Positions 19,216-30,512 of a DNA stretch of 64,000 bases are shown in pieces (position 1 is the first letter of the stretch; each line of letters begins with the position of its first letter). The position numbers and the translations under genes were made by a program. The notes below the pieces were generated by a model. It saw nothing but the letters and a program-made list of their open reading frames with translations. It searched no databases and was not told the origin of the DNA. Origin of the DNA: Carallia brachiata (Eukaryota; Streptophyta; Magnoliopsida; Malpighiales; Rhizophoraceae); the NCBI GenBank assembly GCA_021464245.1, contig JADCRB010000001.1:7250152-7314151 (forward strand), given 5' to 3'.

Positions 19216-20860
19216 CTCCGGAAAGCAGTAACGGATGCAGAAAATATTTTTAGAAGAGATAAATTATATATATATAAATAAAATAATAAAAATTAATATA
19301 TAATATAAAAATAAAAAATTAAATTAATTATTATAATAATATATATCATAATTATATTATGTGAATTTTAATATTTTAAATTTTATTGAAATAATTTTAA
19401 AAATAAGTAAAAATGATTTTAGTATATATATTATAAATAGATTACTAAGGAAATGAAAAAACAACCAATTTCTTTCAAAAAGAACAGAGAAAGAAAGCGA
19501 AGAAGGAAAAAAAAAGAAGAAGAAAGCAAGGAGAAAGGCATAGGAAAAAAAAACAACAGAAAGCGAAAGGAAAGGGCAATAAGCCCAAAAAAAAAAAAAA
19601 AAGGAAAAAGCAGGAATGGAGTCGAACTTGGGTTAGGGGGGGGGGGGGTTGGGGAGGCATCTTACCATTGGGCTAAATTCCTTTACTTATAAAAAATTAC
19701 CTACTAAAAATACAAAAGTTAAAATTTGAGGGTGGGCAATTGCTCACCCTCTTTTCTACATGGATCCGCCAATGCCGGGAAGAATCGGCCAATAAAAATT
19801 TGGTTTTTTCTACCAAATTTAATAAAAAAATAATAATTTGGTTTTTACACAAAATTTGGAGGATCGAACTGAGATGTGCTTGCTGCACAGAAACATTAAG
19901 CGCTATAGAGCCTAGAAATTGTTAGGTCGCGGATCCATGAGTATTGGCACCGAATTTTGAAATTAATATACGCTTTAGCTTGATTTTAGGTAATATTAAA
20001 GCAATTAATCAATTCATCTAATAATATTAAATAATTTTTCTTTTTTTAATATCAATTTTATAACGTCATATATTAGTTTAAATTTACGTTAATTTTATTT
20101 AAATAATATCACCAAGTGTTTCCCACTAATTTATGAGATATGAGACATACCTAAGTAGTTTAATAAATGCAAAATTAATAATGAGGTGTATCTAGTGATT
20201 CAAATAATAATAATAATAATAATAATGAGTGGAGAGTGGCATTGGCCACGGGGTGTCGGTGGATTTGGAAGAACCGTAATGACTGAGTTATTGGAGGAAA
20301 AGCTACTGGGTCTTATTCATGAGCCTTTGTAAAACAACTAGCAAAGGAGTATTGTGAAGCATGAAGCCAACGAACTGGCCCTGTCGATTGATCCAATTAA
20401 ATCAAAGGCCTATTCCTTCTGCTAGGCCCTATGACTAAGTCCAAAGCATAGCATAAAACCATCTTTCTCAGTCCTAACTTTTTGTCTTCACCAATCACGG
20501 CATAAAACCGTTGCTTACATCTTTCTTCTAGCCAGTCCATCTACATACTACATTGGCATTTAAGCCATCATGAAGTACTACTAAGGAGTGTGACGTAGCG
20601 ATGACATGGTTGTGATGAATTTACTGCATAATGTTAATTATTTCCATGGAATGCTCCATATATATATTATTCAGAAACGTACGATTGTTTCGTTTGTTTA
20701 AAAACTTTTGCGATATATGTCCACATATATCATTTCCCAAATGCTAGAGAATTTGGAAATGAAAAAATATAGTTGATATTATAATCACTTTTGCACAGAA
20801 TTAGTGTCGTAAAAGAGTAATAGCAATCAACCCATTTCGAATATTTGGAAAGTTAGATTT
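19216..20860. other. AT-rich spacer
   Basis: Contains A/G-rich low-complexity DNA (19450-19600), an (ATA)n microsatellite (20203-20226) and text matching 54800-56290 of copy B. The site at about 20560 is the empty counterpart of the MITE at 55608-55992. No gene seen. Confidence 0.5.
19610..19690 (-). mobile_element. tRNA-derived SINE head (candidate)
   Basis: On the minus strand there is an A-box-like TTTAGCCCAATGGTAAGATG and, about 40 bases on, a B-box-like AAGTTCGACTCC. They are separated by a run of C (G13 on the plus strand). This is the layout of a pol III promoter from a tRNA-derived SINE. It is not a functional tRNA, because no acceptor or anticodon stems form. Boundaries were not found. 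Confidence 0.45.
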
Positions 20861-20949
20861 TTGTGTGGAGCAGAAGCCAATCAACCCATTGCAGACCTTG
20901 AGGTGCATCAGATTGATCGAGAATCAATGTCTCTCATTGGGTTGCTAGT

Positions 20950-21445
20950 CACGCAAACGTCGGGGCCTACCCGTCCCACTCCACCGAGGTTGCTAAGGTG
21001 GAGCTACCTACCACCTGTGGACTCTATAAAACATAACTGTGATGTAACTCTTGAGCAACAGGGAATGTGGGCTGGAGTCGCAGTTGTATGCAGGAATCTT
21101 AAAGGGGAAGGCATAGACGGTATCACCATGAGACGTAAAGTCAAGTCAGCGCTGGTTAGGGAGGCTTTGGTCCTTAGACTAGCAACTAACTTAGTCTCAA
21201 AAGCAGGTTGATCCCAAGTCAAATTGGAAAGAAGGCCCTTGGGAAATTGCAACTATTGTTCACCACATCAGAGAATGGCTCTCCAGGATGAAGGAAACAA
21301 AACTGCAGCTTGTGAGAAGACAGGCCAATAGGATAGCCGATTGGCTCGCTAAAGCCACAAAGAATGGGCTCTGCACTTTAGATTGGGTTTGTTGCCCCCC
21401 AGATGATCTGAAAGAGCTGCTTAGTTTAGATGCTTGTACTATTTA
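20950..21445 (+). pseudogene. LINE RNase H domain, copy A
   Basis: The plus-strand frame from ~20990 reads WSYLPPVDSIKHNCDVTLEQ, then WAGVAVVCRNLKGEGIDG and ALVREALVLRLATNLVSKAG, then a stop. A shifted frame then has a RIADWLAKA-like helix and ends DLKELLSLDACTI. This is the RNase H (RVT_3-like) domain that closes many plant non-LTR retrotransposons; the catalytic Asp (CDV) and the AD.LA helix are visible. Frameshifts near 21210 and 21290 inactivate it. Copy B: 56380-56835. Confidence 0.7.
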
Positions 21446-22823
21446 ACTCTTTCACTGTTATAATGATATATTTCTCATATTAAAAAAAAAAGCAAAAAGA
21501 CATGAGCCTACATACGCCTTACAGTGTACAGTCATTGGGAAGGGAACACATCATTTGCTTTGTTTCTGTCTATTTGTTCATTCACTTTATTGCATGTGAA
21601 ATAGAGAGAATAATTTTTTTGCCTTGTTTCTACTTGCCACCACTATCCATGTGCTGGGCTGTGCACTAGAGAACAAATGTTTCATGGAATTGAAAGTATA
21701 TTCTCCATGAAAGTATATTCTATCTGACATGGTATCCACCTTTCATGTCATTTCCTTCTTATACGATTTTGCTGTTTCGAATTGAATTGGCTACCTTCCT
21801 CTCTCTTCTTGATGGGCATGACAAGGTACATCGAGAACAGAAATGTTAGGTGCGCCCCGGTGCACCGAGCATATGGTGAAACGGAAAAGTTTTGTACATA
21901 GACGTCACGTACTGGGAGATCAACGCATCTGACGTGGACTCATGTAATATGATATCTACGTCGCATGGAGGAATAAAAAAAGTGTAAGACATGGCGGAGG
22001 AAGTCTCCATCTCCTCCAATCTTTATATGGCCAAAAACCTAGGAGAAACAAATGTCGCTTCGAAGCCAATCTTGACGTTCTAGAGAGAAGTACGGAAGAA
22101 GTTAATTTTTGCAGGAAAACGACATTGTCGATGGTCGGGCGTTGTTTCCAAGACGAAGATCTTGACAATTTGAGGAAAAAGGAAGGAACTTGACATGCCG
22201 GAGTAGACGAGGTGGTGGGAAAAGGTCTGTTCAATGGTTAGTAGATCGATTGGCGTAACGTCGATGATCTGATTTATAGCCAAAACTTTTTTTTTTTTTG
22301 TGATAATGATTTGTAGCCAAAACTGAAGAGCAATGGGGAGGAAGACAAATTAGCCACCCCTGGCAAGCGGAAATCTCGGGCAAGCCACTGAACCGAAACA
22401 CCAAAGTGAAGATTGCAAATTAATTACCACTGCAGGCGTAAATGCCGTTCCTAGTTTTCAACTGCATTTTTTCCTCTTCAGGTTCAACTGCAACATTAAC
22501 TGACAATTATGGGACCCACAACATTTTTGCACGTTGAATAAATGATATAAGTTTCTCAATAAAGTTTTAGAGCTAATTTTATTTTAAGATTTTATCTTAA
22601 TAAGTATTTAAAAAGTAATTGACTGTTAATTTATTATAATTACATGAATAAAATAAAAAATAAAAAAATGAAACATAATTTATTTTTTATTTTTTTATTA
22701 CTCTTATGTTTTATTTTTTTATTACTCTTTTTATTCATGTGATTACAATAAATTAACAATTAATTATTTTTTTATTACATGTTGGAACAATTTAAGAGGG
22801 ACAATTTCTCCAACTGCCAATCC
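21446..22823. other. spacer with low-support minus ORFs
   Basis: Minus-strand frames at 21956-22234 are loosely kept in copy B (57775-58071), but the two versions differ by many replacements and I recognise no domain. The duplicates differ at about 9% here. Inverted AT-rich arms near 22610-22780 look like an old MITE (AATTAACAATTAATTA-type ends). Confidence 0.4.
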
Positions 22824-22836
22824 ATGCCCTAAGTTT
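22824..22836. repeat. 13-bp target duplication of SINE (left)
   Basis: ATGCCCTAAGTTT is repeated at 23004-23016. Copy B has it once (about 58619-58631), which shows the unoccupied site. Confidence 0.9.
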
Positions 22837-23003
22837 TATTTTTTTTTTTTGGCCTTTGACCGGGGTATCTACCGTTGATCACAATGACTAATCCCCTCAC
22901 TGATTTGCAGGCACTTCGAAGGGTGGGACAAGTGGCCCAAGGTTTTAAGACTGCTCCATACCTAAAATTAGGAATCGAACGCCTAACCTTTGGTTAAGGA
23001 TGG
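22837..23003 (-). mobile_element. tRNA-derived SINE, copy-A-specific insertion
   Basis: Read on the minus strand: a B-box-like GCGTTCGATTCCTA near the 5' end, a ~130-bp body and an A-rich 3' tail (T run 22838-22850 on plus). It is flanked by perfect 13-bp target duplications and is absent from copy B. The A-box end seems truncated. SINEs are mobilised by LINE machinery. This is a clean example of a retroposition event after the segmental duplication. Confidence 0.85.
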
Positions 23004-23016
23004 ATGCCCTAAGTTT

Positions 23017-25730
23017 CTCAATTTGATGTGTTATTGTCTTATTGATACTTGGGCCTCCATGTCACTCGGTATAGCCTTCGGTGTAAAATGATCGGTATAT
23101 ATAGTTTAATCCGTTATAAAAATAATAAAAGTTTAAGTTTTAAAAACTAAGAATTTTTTCTGAAGGTATATTTTTTAGCGAATTTTATATGGAGTATATA
23201 CTTTATATTTTAAAATAACACTTATTTACATCTAAATTTTAATTTTAGAAAAAACAAATTATTTAAATATTAAATACACCAAACAAGTCGAGCCCTACCA
23301 AAACGGATTTAAGAATCATTCTTAGAATTGAGCCATTGATGATAAGTTATATTTGCCTATGCATAGTGGTATAAATGAGCCCATGAATATTTTGGGCCCA
23401 CGACCAGCCGCTGCCGGCCTTATTTGCAACATCTAATCATTTGTATTCAAAGCTTGCAAAACTTTGGTGTTGATGGTAAATTGCAGGTCAATTATGCCTG
23501 TTCTGTGGCGTGGGGTTAACTCTAGATGTTTTATATGCCACCAATACTTTGTTTTTCATTTAATAAGAACCTTTATTCTCCATGCATTATGACCAATCTT
23601 TATTATTTCTCAAACTTACTGAATGATGAGGGAGGGAGAGATGATTACAGCGTCTCCATCCCCTGTTCTTCCTCTTCGTCCCCTGTCAAATTTTTGTTTC
23701 TGTTCCTTCTAGATTCCTTCTTTACAAGCAAAGGCATATTACTTGTGGATGGTCGTGTAGATTTTGATTGCAGAGATGCTAGATTAATGGAAGCAAAAAT
23801 TTCCCGTGAATATTTAATTTTCTCTGGACGGATTTCCCTTCTACTCGTCTTGTTTTTTCTTCTTCTTTTTTTTTTTTTTGACAGATGTTTTTTTTTCTTC
23901 TTGTTTGTTTTATTTATTTTCGCAATATTCCTTTAATGTAAGTCATTAATGCTCTATTTGGATTGAAAAAAAGTGAATGAAAAAGAAAATAAATAAAAAA
24001 ATAGTACAGTAATGATAATTTTATAATTAATAAAAAATAATGATTAGAAAATTGTAAAAAAATTAATAATAATTTGTGAGAGAAAAAGTAAAAGTTAATT
24101 ATTTGATTTGATAAAAAATAAATAAAAAAATAAATAAAAAATAATTTCCTTCCCTTTTCTTTCTTATGGTTTACCAAACAAAGTATAAAGGTATCTAAAT
24201 CCCATCGAATTTCTTTTTAACATGTTTTGATTGGACAAGACTTCACCATATGCTTCAAGCCCATGATAGTAATATTGGAGTATCAGTTTTTTTTTTTAAG
24301 AAAAAAAAACAATATATTTTGATTCATGGTGATTTACATATGTTTTTTTTTTCCCCAAATTTAAGCAAATTTATCAGAAAATAAGGTTTGACTAAAAAGA
24401 TGATTTTTTTAGTAATGTTGAAGGAAAACAAAGACCTTTTTCTTTATATAAAAAATGAGTAAGCACTGGTGGTGTTTGCAAATCCCATAGAAAGATTTAT
24501 TCGAATCTCTTATTTTGAAATAGACTAGACAATTTACACTGCAAGTAAGAAAATCCCACATCGTTTGACAAGCGTCATTGGATCGTTCCATGAAAAACAA
24601 AGATTACTAGGTAAATTTCAGAGATTTTTTTATTTTTTTTTTCTAAAAAGCAGGATTCGTAAAATAATTTTTTGATTATTTCACTATATTCACATTCTTA
24701 GTGGCAGCCTCTGGTATTTAGATTTTTAAAAAATTTTTAATTTTTGATTTTTTAATTTAATAAAATTCCTAGCAATTGTAATCTTTCTTAATATTTTAAT
24801 GGAATTAGGATTTATGTTCTTTCTCAGTATTGTAATAAAATTTTAATTTTAATTTTAATAAATTTATGCAATTCTCTTTTTTATATGATAAAAGCACAAC
24901 TATCCTTTGTGTTATTATTCTTTTACTAACTCGATTTTTTAATTTCCAATTTTATTTTTTTTCTAAAAATTTTTCATCAAAGTGAGTACTTTATATATAT
25001 ATATATATCGTGAATTAAACAATGAAATAATTTTTTCTTCCGTAACTTTCCTCCGCCCTTTTCCCTCCTTCTATCGCTTTAGTCTGTCTTTCTATCCTTC
25101 CCTTATTTTTCTCTCTAACGTCAGACCCCCAAAACTGTCTAACGGGACTTTTTACTTTCTCTATGGTAGATTGGGCTCTAATAATGTTACCTATGGCTTT
25201 CCAAGCCCAAAATCTACATTCCCTGGAGTTTCGAAACTATAGAAATACAAGAAGTAAGGATGTCATGAGTTGAAGAAGGCATAGATCAGTAAATATATTA
25301 AACAGTATAGAATATCAAGAACACTGCTTAAAGCTTAATTCACTAAGAGTGAATGAACGTATCATTTCTCTCTATTGTAAGCAGAAGAAAATGGACAATT
25401 CAAGCCCTACTCTCTTACGAGCGGAGAAAAGCTTTTGCCTTGGCCAAGAAGCAAAATTTCTGCATCATATCCAGCAAGAGCAAAGAGCCAATTCTAATGT
25501 GATAACTCTTTTCATTTTCATAAATCTTGTACCCTTTTATAAATATAAAACTCAAGATTTCTAAAATAGAAATCTTAAATCTAAAAACCTTCATATATTC
25601 TCAATTATATAGATAGAGGACCAAAGACTCTATTAATTAGGCGGCTTCCGATGAACATATACCCATCACATACATATCTTTTCTTAATAAGATCTTCGCA
25701 TGACGTGGGTAGATAACTGGAATAATTGCT
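23017..25730. other. AT-rich intergenic DNA downstream of GDSL gene A
   Basis: No gene seen. Open frames at 23526-23936 are kept in copy B only because the DNA is almost identical, and they show no domain. From about 23390 rightward this is the start of the near-identical tract. It has T runs (23866, 24289) and a short (TA)n at 24993-25007. Confidence 0.5.
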
Positions 25731-28700
25731 TTACATTGTAAGTGCCACTAGAGACGCCACTAGAATTTTCATCTCCATACCACATTTCTCTGCAAATTGC
25801 TTGTAAGCTCTTTGGGTAGGATGAAAAGAGTCCCAAAATACATACACGTTTGGATTCTCGCATAAATCAAACTTCTTTACTTCTCCCATTCCCCCACAGC
25901 AGTAAACTCTCCCAAACTTCCCTGCTCCGCAGCACGCCGATTTCCCATCTTTGAAACCTTAATCACAAATATTTTAATTTTCATCTTAATTAGTAACCAA
26001 TGAATTAATTAATGAGCCCTATTAGTTACAAAGATGCAGGAATTTTTCTGGTTAAATAAGTTACACTTGCAGTAAACAAATTGCTAGATTTTTCTGCTTA
26101 CCATATTTGAAGGGATTGTCCACTCTTTGCATAATGCTCTTATTAAAATCAAAGAGTGAGTATTTGAAATGCTTTAGTGTTTTCTTTAACTCAAGCAGAA
26201 GGTTGAAGAGAGCTTCGTTATGCATTGCAATTATGGATGACAATTCGTCAAAGCAGGAATCCTCGTTATTTGGCTTCGCTATTCTCATAGCAGGATGACA
26301 TCCAAGTGGCGCCACGTTGAGGAACGCAAATTTTCTGGCCCCAATCTTGTACATTCCCTGATCAGCCAAAATTAATAATCAAAGTTATTAACATTCCTTT
26401 TTTAAAATCTCATCCGTTTTTAAGAATTATGAAGCATATACAAGTAGTTATAATTTCTATATATAGACATCGATCTGGAACGTAATACGAAACAATTTTC
26501 ATTTTTGTCCCCGGGATAATTATAAATTGTACCCCGCAAATGATTTTATATGCATATAATTGAAATTTTGTGGAAGAAGTGGTGTTTGTGATATATTTAT
26601 GTGGCAGATGTGGTAGTGACACTTACTTTGAGAACTGTTGTGAGGTTGCCGATTGCCATTTCAACATGTTGGGACTTTGAGTTGAATAATTTTTCGGTGG
26701 AATTTTCGCTGATTTGGCTAAGGTAGTCATTGCCTCCAATACTAATCAAGTGTACGGCATTCGAAACTAAGGTCTTGGCTTTATCGTTTCCCAACTTGGA
26801 TCTCAGCCAATCATTCACTGTTTTATAGTGCCTCAATTGGGCATTCAGAGCACTCACCTGCAAGCGATAATGACAGTCAATTATATGATTTGTTGGTTTA
26901 TTACTTTTAATTAGAGAAAAAAAAATTTTCTATAAGAGCACAAAACTAGTTGTTAAACTAATGCCAGTCACGGTCCATGGATAGTACGAAGATAGGTATA
27001 AATCTGCCAACTGTCATAAAAAGCAAGACAACCTCGGAGCTGCAATGTCAGAACCACCTAGACTATTGTTAGACTAACTATATCCGGTTAATCTACAAGA
27101 TTTTATTTTCTTCAGAGGGCTATGCATAGTACACCTGAAACTGGAAGATTTCTCGGTTGAATTCATTAATCCATGCACATTATCTACATAGTATGATGGG
27201 TGATACTTTTTTTAAATTGTCAACACAAATAAATAATGACTAAATGAATATTTACTGCATATTATGAATAGATTGCAAAGATTTTTTTTTTTTTAAAGAG
27301 AGATTGCAAAGATAGTGACACTTCAGTTTGGTTGGGTGTACATGTCTTCCAAGAACCATCAACTTATCTTTTTGGTCACCATTCTAATTAGGGAAATGTT
27401 GCCTCAGGATTTAACTGGGGTAGGGGAAGAAAGGGGAGAGAGACAGGGTCAGTGGCTCCTATTCACATTTAAAAAAAAAAATATATATTATCTGCATTAT
27501 GGTTAAGTCGTCAAGAGCCCATATATACACTTGACTAAACAGAAGAAAAAGTGGTGGGTTGAGCTCATTTTTTTGTTCTGTTTTAAAATATAGTATGTGC
27601 ATAATAGTTAAAGTGTAATAAATTTTAGTTAACGTTGACGTGTAATATTTCTAATAAAATGATCATATTACCTAACTCAATTAATTAATAGCATTTATCA
27701 TCTAAAATGGTAATCTGATAGTAATTCGACTTATCTTTCTCACTGATAGTCTGAGTTCAAGTTCTAATGGTAGTGCCTGAGAATTTTAACTCCTAATTTA
27801 TTTGGTTTGACTGTTGAATTGTTCAACGTTAATTCTAGACTCGGCAATCGTAGAGATCAACTTGGGTTATCGTTCATTCTTATGAGTTTGGTTAAATGAT
27901 ACTTTTAAATGAAGATACTCTGGTTTCGACCCACAAATCTAATAACTAACATATTATGATAGATTTTTTTTGTTGCTAAAAAGAAATTAATTAATAGCAC
28001 TTTATATACTTACGGCCACTCAGCCAGTGCTCTTTTAGGCCAGCTTGTTTCACATGTAAAAGGACTCTCTGTCGCTCTCACTCAAACACTAAATTAATTA
28101 ATTAAAAAGGGGCTAAAGGCGATGGGAGATTTTATAGAGAAGATGATACTTACGTTGTCACTTTGAAATGTTTCATCTAATATACCAGCTCCCCCTGAAG
28201 CAAAATTTGCTCCGACGTAATATTCAATTCCAGGTTTTAGAAATGGTGGGATCAGCGGCAGATTTGCGTATTCAGCTGTACGGAAAATTTACTAATATAT
28301 ATATAAAACATCAAAGATTATTCAATTGACAAAACAAGAGAAAGAACATATATTTCTTTATTGTCTATATAATATACATTAAACAAAGAAAGTCACTCAC
28401 TCACTCACACACACACACACACACACAAATCTGAGTATATATATGAGTATCGATCTCACCAATATAGTCTCCCACTAGACGACCATCGGAGAAACGGCCT
28501 GTTGGGAAGCCGAAATAAGTCTCTCCATAAGGCCGGAAATTTGCTCGTTGATAAACTGGGGTGTCCAAGTAGTTGTTGTTGCCCCCATCAAGAATCGAGT
28601 CCCCCAAAATGAAAAGGGCAACTTTTTCCTCCGGCCCTTTTGATGATTTGCTGCAGCTTGTTGGTGAGATGAAACTCACTTGAATTAGAAAGAAAGCAAA

Positions 28701-28736
28701 CAAGAGGTAGCCAATTACTAGCCGCGCCCTTGCCAT
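25731..28736 (-). CDS. GDSL esterase/lipase, gene A (C-terminal frameshift)
   Basis: Secreted GDSL hydrolase, similar to Arabidopsis GLIP1/GLIP5-type enzymes. Minus-strand exons: 28736-28460, 28275-28154, 26857-26627, 26357-26102, 25957-25731; all introns are GT-AG. Predicted 370 residues. A signal peptide covers ~1-30. Block I is FILGDSILDGGNNNY with nucleophile S47; block III SIGGNDY has N176; block V WDSFHPTQ has D338 and H341, so the catalytic set is present. A 1-nt deletion near 25788 relative to copy B replaces the last ~35 residues with 19 unrelated ones. A second in-frame ATG at 28766 comes from a local duplication; I prefer 28736 because it gives an exon-1 length equal to gene C (277 nt). 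Intron 2 carries a SINE. Activity is uncertain. Confidence 0.9.
27694..27984 (+). mobile_element. SINE-like insertion in GDSL intron 2, copy A
   Basis: Flanked by perfect 15-bp direct repeats (AATTAATTAATAGCA at 27679-27693 and 27985-27999). Near its start it has A-box-like (TGATAGTAATTCGAC) and B-box-like (GAGTTCAAGTTC) motifs, and it ends in a T-rich tail. The copy B version (about 63312-63600) differs at ~20 of 290 positions, nearly all transitions, while the flanking DNA differs by about 1%. It predates the last homogenisation of the copies. Confidence 0.65.
28405..28430. repeat. (CA)n microsatellite in GDSL intron 1
   Basis: CA/CACT dinucleotide run directly downstream of the exon 1 donor. 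The equivalent position in copy B is beyond the window end. Confidence 0.85.
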
Positions 28737-28774
28737 ATATTTTTTTTGGTACATCGCCCTTGCCATATATGGCT

Positions 28775-28826
28775 GAGTATATAACTATATATAGTACGAT
28801 GAGTATATAACTATATATAGTACGAC
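28775..28826. promoter_or_regulatory. duplicated 26-bp TATA-containing promoter unit of GDSL gene A
   Basis: Two adjacent 26-bp units (28775-28800 and 28801-28826) each contain, on the minus strand, CTATATATAGTTATATAC, a strong TATA box. They lie about 40-90 bp upstream of the start codon of gene A. Confidence 0.7.
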
Positions 28827-29165
28827 TTGTTCTTAAATTAATTGGGATTGCAATGTAAATACCAAAAAAAAAACAAAAAAGAAAGAAGTCAATGGCAGAC
28901 ATAGAGAGGACTGTTGAAAAGTTGAAGTAAACCCATGCGGTCCATGTACATTCCAGACATTATGCATATTTTTCCAATTTAGCTGGTAACTATATATCGT
29001 ACTACTTGTTCTGAAATTAATTGGGATTGCAATGTAAATACCAAAAAAAAGAAAAAAAAAAAGAAAGAAGTCAATGGCAGACTTAGAGAAGACCTGTTGA
29101 AAAGTCGAAGTAAACCCATGCGGTCCATGTACGTTCCAGACATTATGCATATTTTTCCAATTTAA
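28806..29165. repeat. ~180-bp tandem duplication upstream of GDSL gene A
   Basis: Two units of about 180 bp (28806-28985 and 28986-29165), roughly 93% identical, run from 'taactatatat' to 'catatttttccaattta'. They duplicate the proximal promoter of gene A, including another TATA-like segment. Confidence 0.85.
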
Positions 29166-29289
29166 TTGGCGAGAGAGTTGGTGGAATAAGAATATCTATT
29201 GGCCTTTATAGGCCAATCTACGTGTTGCAACGGGCAAGCGAAAAAGTCACGAGAAATGCATAAAAGCATTTTATAAAACCCATATACAA

Positions 29290-29846
29290 AACCTTTAAAA
29301 ATTTTTCCTTTTTCTTACGTTTTTATATTTTAAGTGTATACTCATAAATTAATTAATAGAAATCCCAAATACAAAATTTAAATATTTATTATACTTATTT
29401 CTCAGTATATTTTGAATTTATACTCTTCAGTTGCTCAGATCAAGATTCACTAAGGTAAAAATTTAAAATATTAAACATTTATCTGAAATTAAACCTTATA
29501 TCTTCATTAAAGTCTAGTCAACTTATCTAAGAATAAGTTTCTACAGTCCCGGTGAAAACAAGCTAATCAAATCAAATTAAGTCTCTACAGTTTCTACTGT
29601 AGTCTAGGCATCTGCTCAAAGTTTAGTCTCGATTCTCAACAAAACTCATCCAGTTCAAGATAAAATGTGAAAATTTATCGTTGTGAAGATCAAACTCGCG
29701 CAGCTCTTTATGGAATTACAAAAGAATACTAATTAGAGAATTTACGAAATCGATCTTATATTATTTTATTTTAAAATTTTTATTTGAGATTTATTTTTAT
29801 ATTTTCGAGTCTAACAATTTGAAACTCAAAATTTACTGCCCTTACA
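29290..29846 (+). mobile_element. diverged solo or truncated LTR related to the gypsy element
   Basis: It follows the second two-thirds of the 6956-7764 LTR in order: TTTTTCTTACG, the TCTGA/GAATATA region, the 'cccggtgaaa..aagct' block, 'atccagttcaagataaaa', 'gaagatcaaactcgcgcagc', 'ttttcgagtctaac' and the end AAATTTACTGCCCTTACA. Identity is roughly 65-70%. No primer binding site follows, so it is a solo or truncated LTR of an older relative. Confidence 0.65.
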
Positions 29847-29940
29847 TGCAAATCAGATCATCTATAGTTTCCCTTCCGCTGAATGCAACACATACGTTTC
29901 ATCTGCCTTATTTATGCCGTGCTATTGGGGTCCTGCTCGA

Positions 29941-30438
29941 TGGGGCATATGCATATTCTAAATTCTAAATTTTAATATTTTTTTATTTAGGTTTTAAATT
30001 TTTTTAAATTTTATTTAAGTTTTAAATTTTTTAATTCTCTACTAAATCAGTCAATCTGTTGACAAAAAAAAATTAATCTATTAAAAAATAATTTTGAACT
30101 TACAAAAAATTATTTGAAAAAATTTAAATACATAAATTGAATTTTTTTAATCAAAAAATATGCATATTACTTATTTAATTCATGTATTTATTGATTAAAA
30201 AAATTTAATAAGAATATTTTATTGATGGAAAAAAATGTTTAATTCATTTATTTAACATTTTTTTTAATAATTTGAATTAGGTTAAACTCATTTATTAATA
30301 TATTAACTACTTTTCGTAAACAAAAAGACTGATTTAGTAAGAAATCAAAATGTTTTGAACTTAAATAGAATTTAAAAAAAAATAGAATTCAAATATTAAA
30401 AAATAAAAAAATTTAAGATTTAAAATATGCATATTCCA
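29941..30438. mobile_element. ~500-bp MITE with long terminal inverted repeats
   Basis: Ends are GGCATATGCATATTCTAAAT and, on the other strand, GGAATATGCATATTTTAAAT; the AT-rich interior is also largely self-complementary. It is related to the element at 47379-47880 (same GCATATTTTAA end). No clear target duplication was found here. Confidence 0.6.
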
Positions 30439-30512
30439 TAATTATGCACAGGAACATATCTTTGAATCACAATAATATTTTTGATAAAGTTTAAAATTTT
30501 CAACTGCCTCAA

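Larger units (their letters stand above)
15846..28400. repeat. segmental duplication copy A, right part
   Basis: Aligns with 51561-64000 in the same order and orientation. Identity is about 90-95% up to ~23.38 kb, then almost complete for ~23.39-27.66 kb, drops to about 93% at 27.68-27.98 kb and is again near-complete to the window edge. The copy B equivalent continues beyond the window. Confidence 0.9.

Noticed and set aside
19453..19692. Lys/Arg-rich 79-codon open frame
   Set aside because: Low-complexity A/G-rich DNA ending in a G run. Not kept in copy B.
21956..22234. 92-codon minus-strand frame, loosely present in copy B
   Set aside because: The copies differ by many replacements and indels, codon pattern looks unconstrained, and no domain is recognised.
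23526..23936. 136-codon plus-strand open frame
   Set aside because: Partly shared with copy B only because the DNA is nearly identical. A small indel breaks it there, and the sequence is hydrophobic low-complexity at the end.
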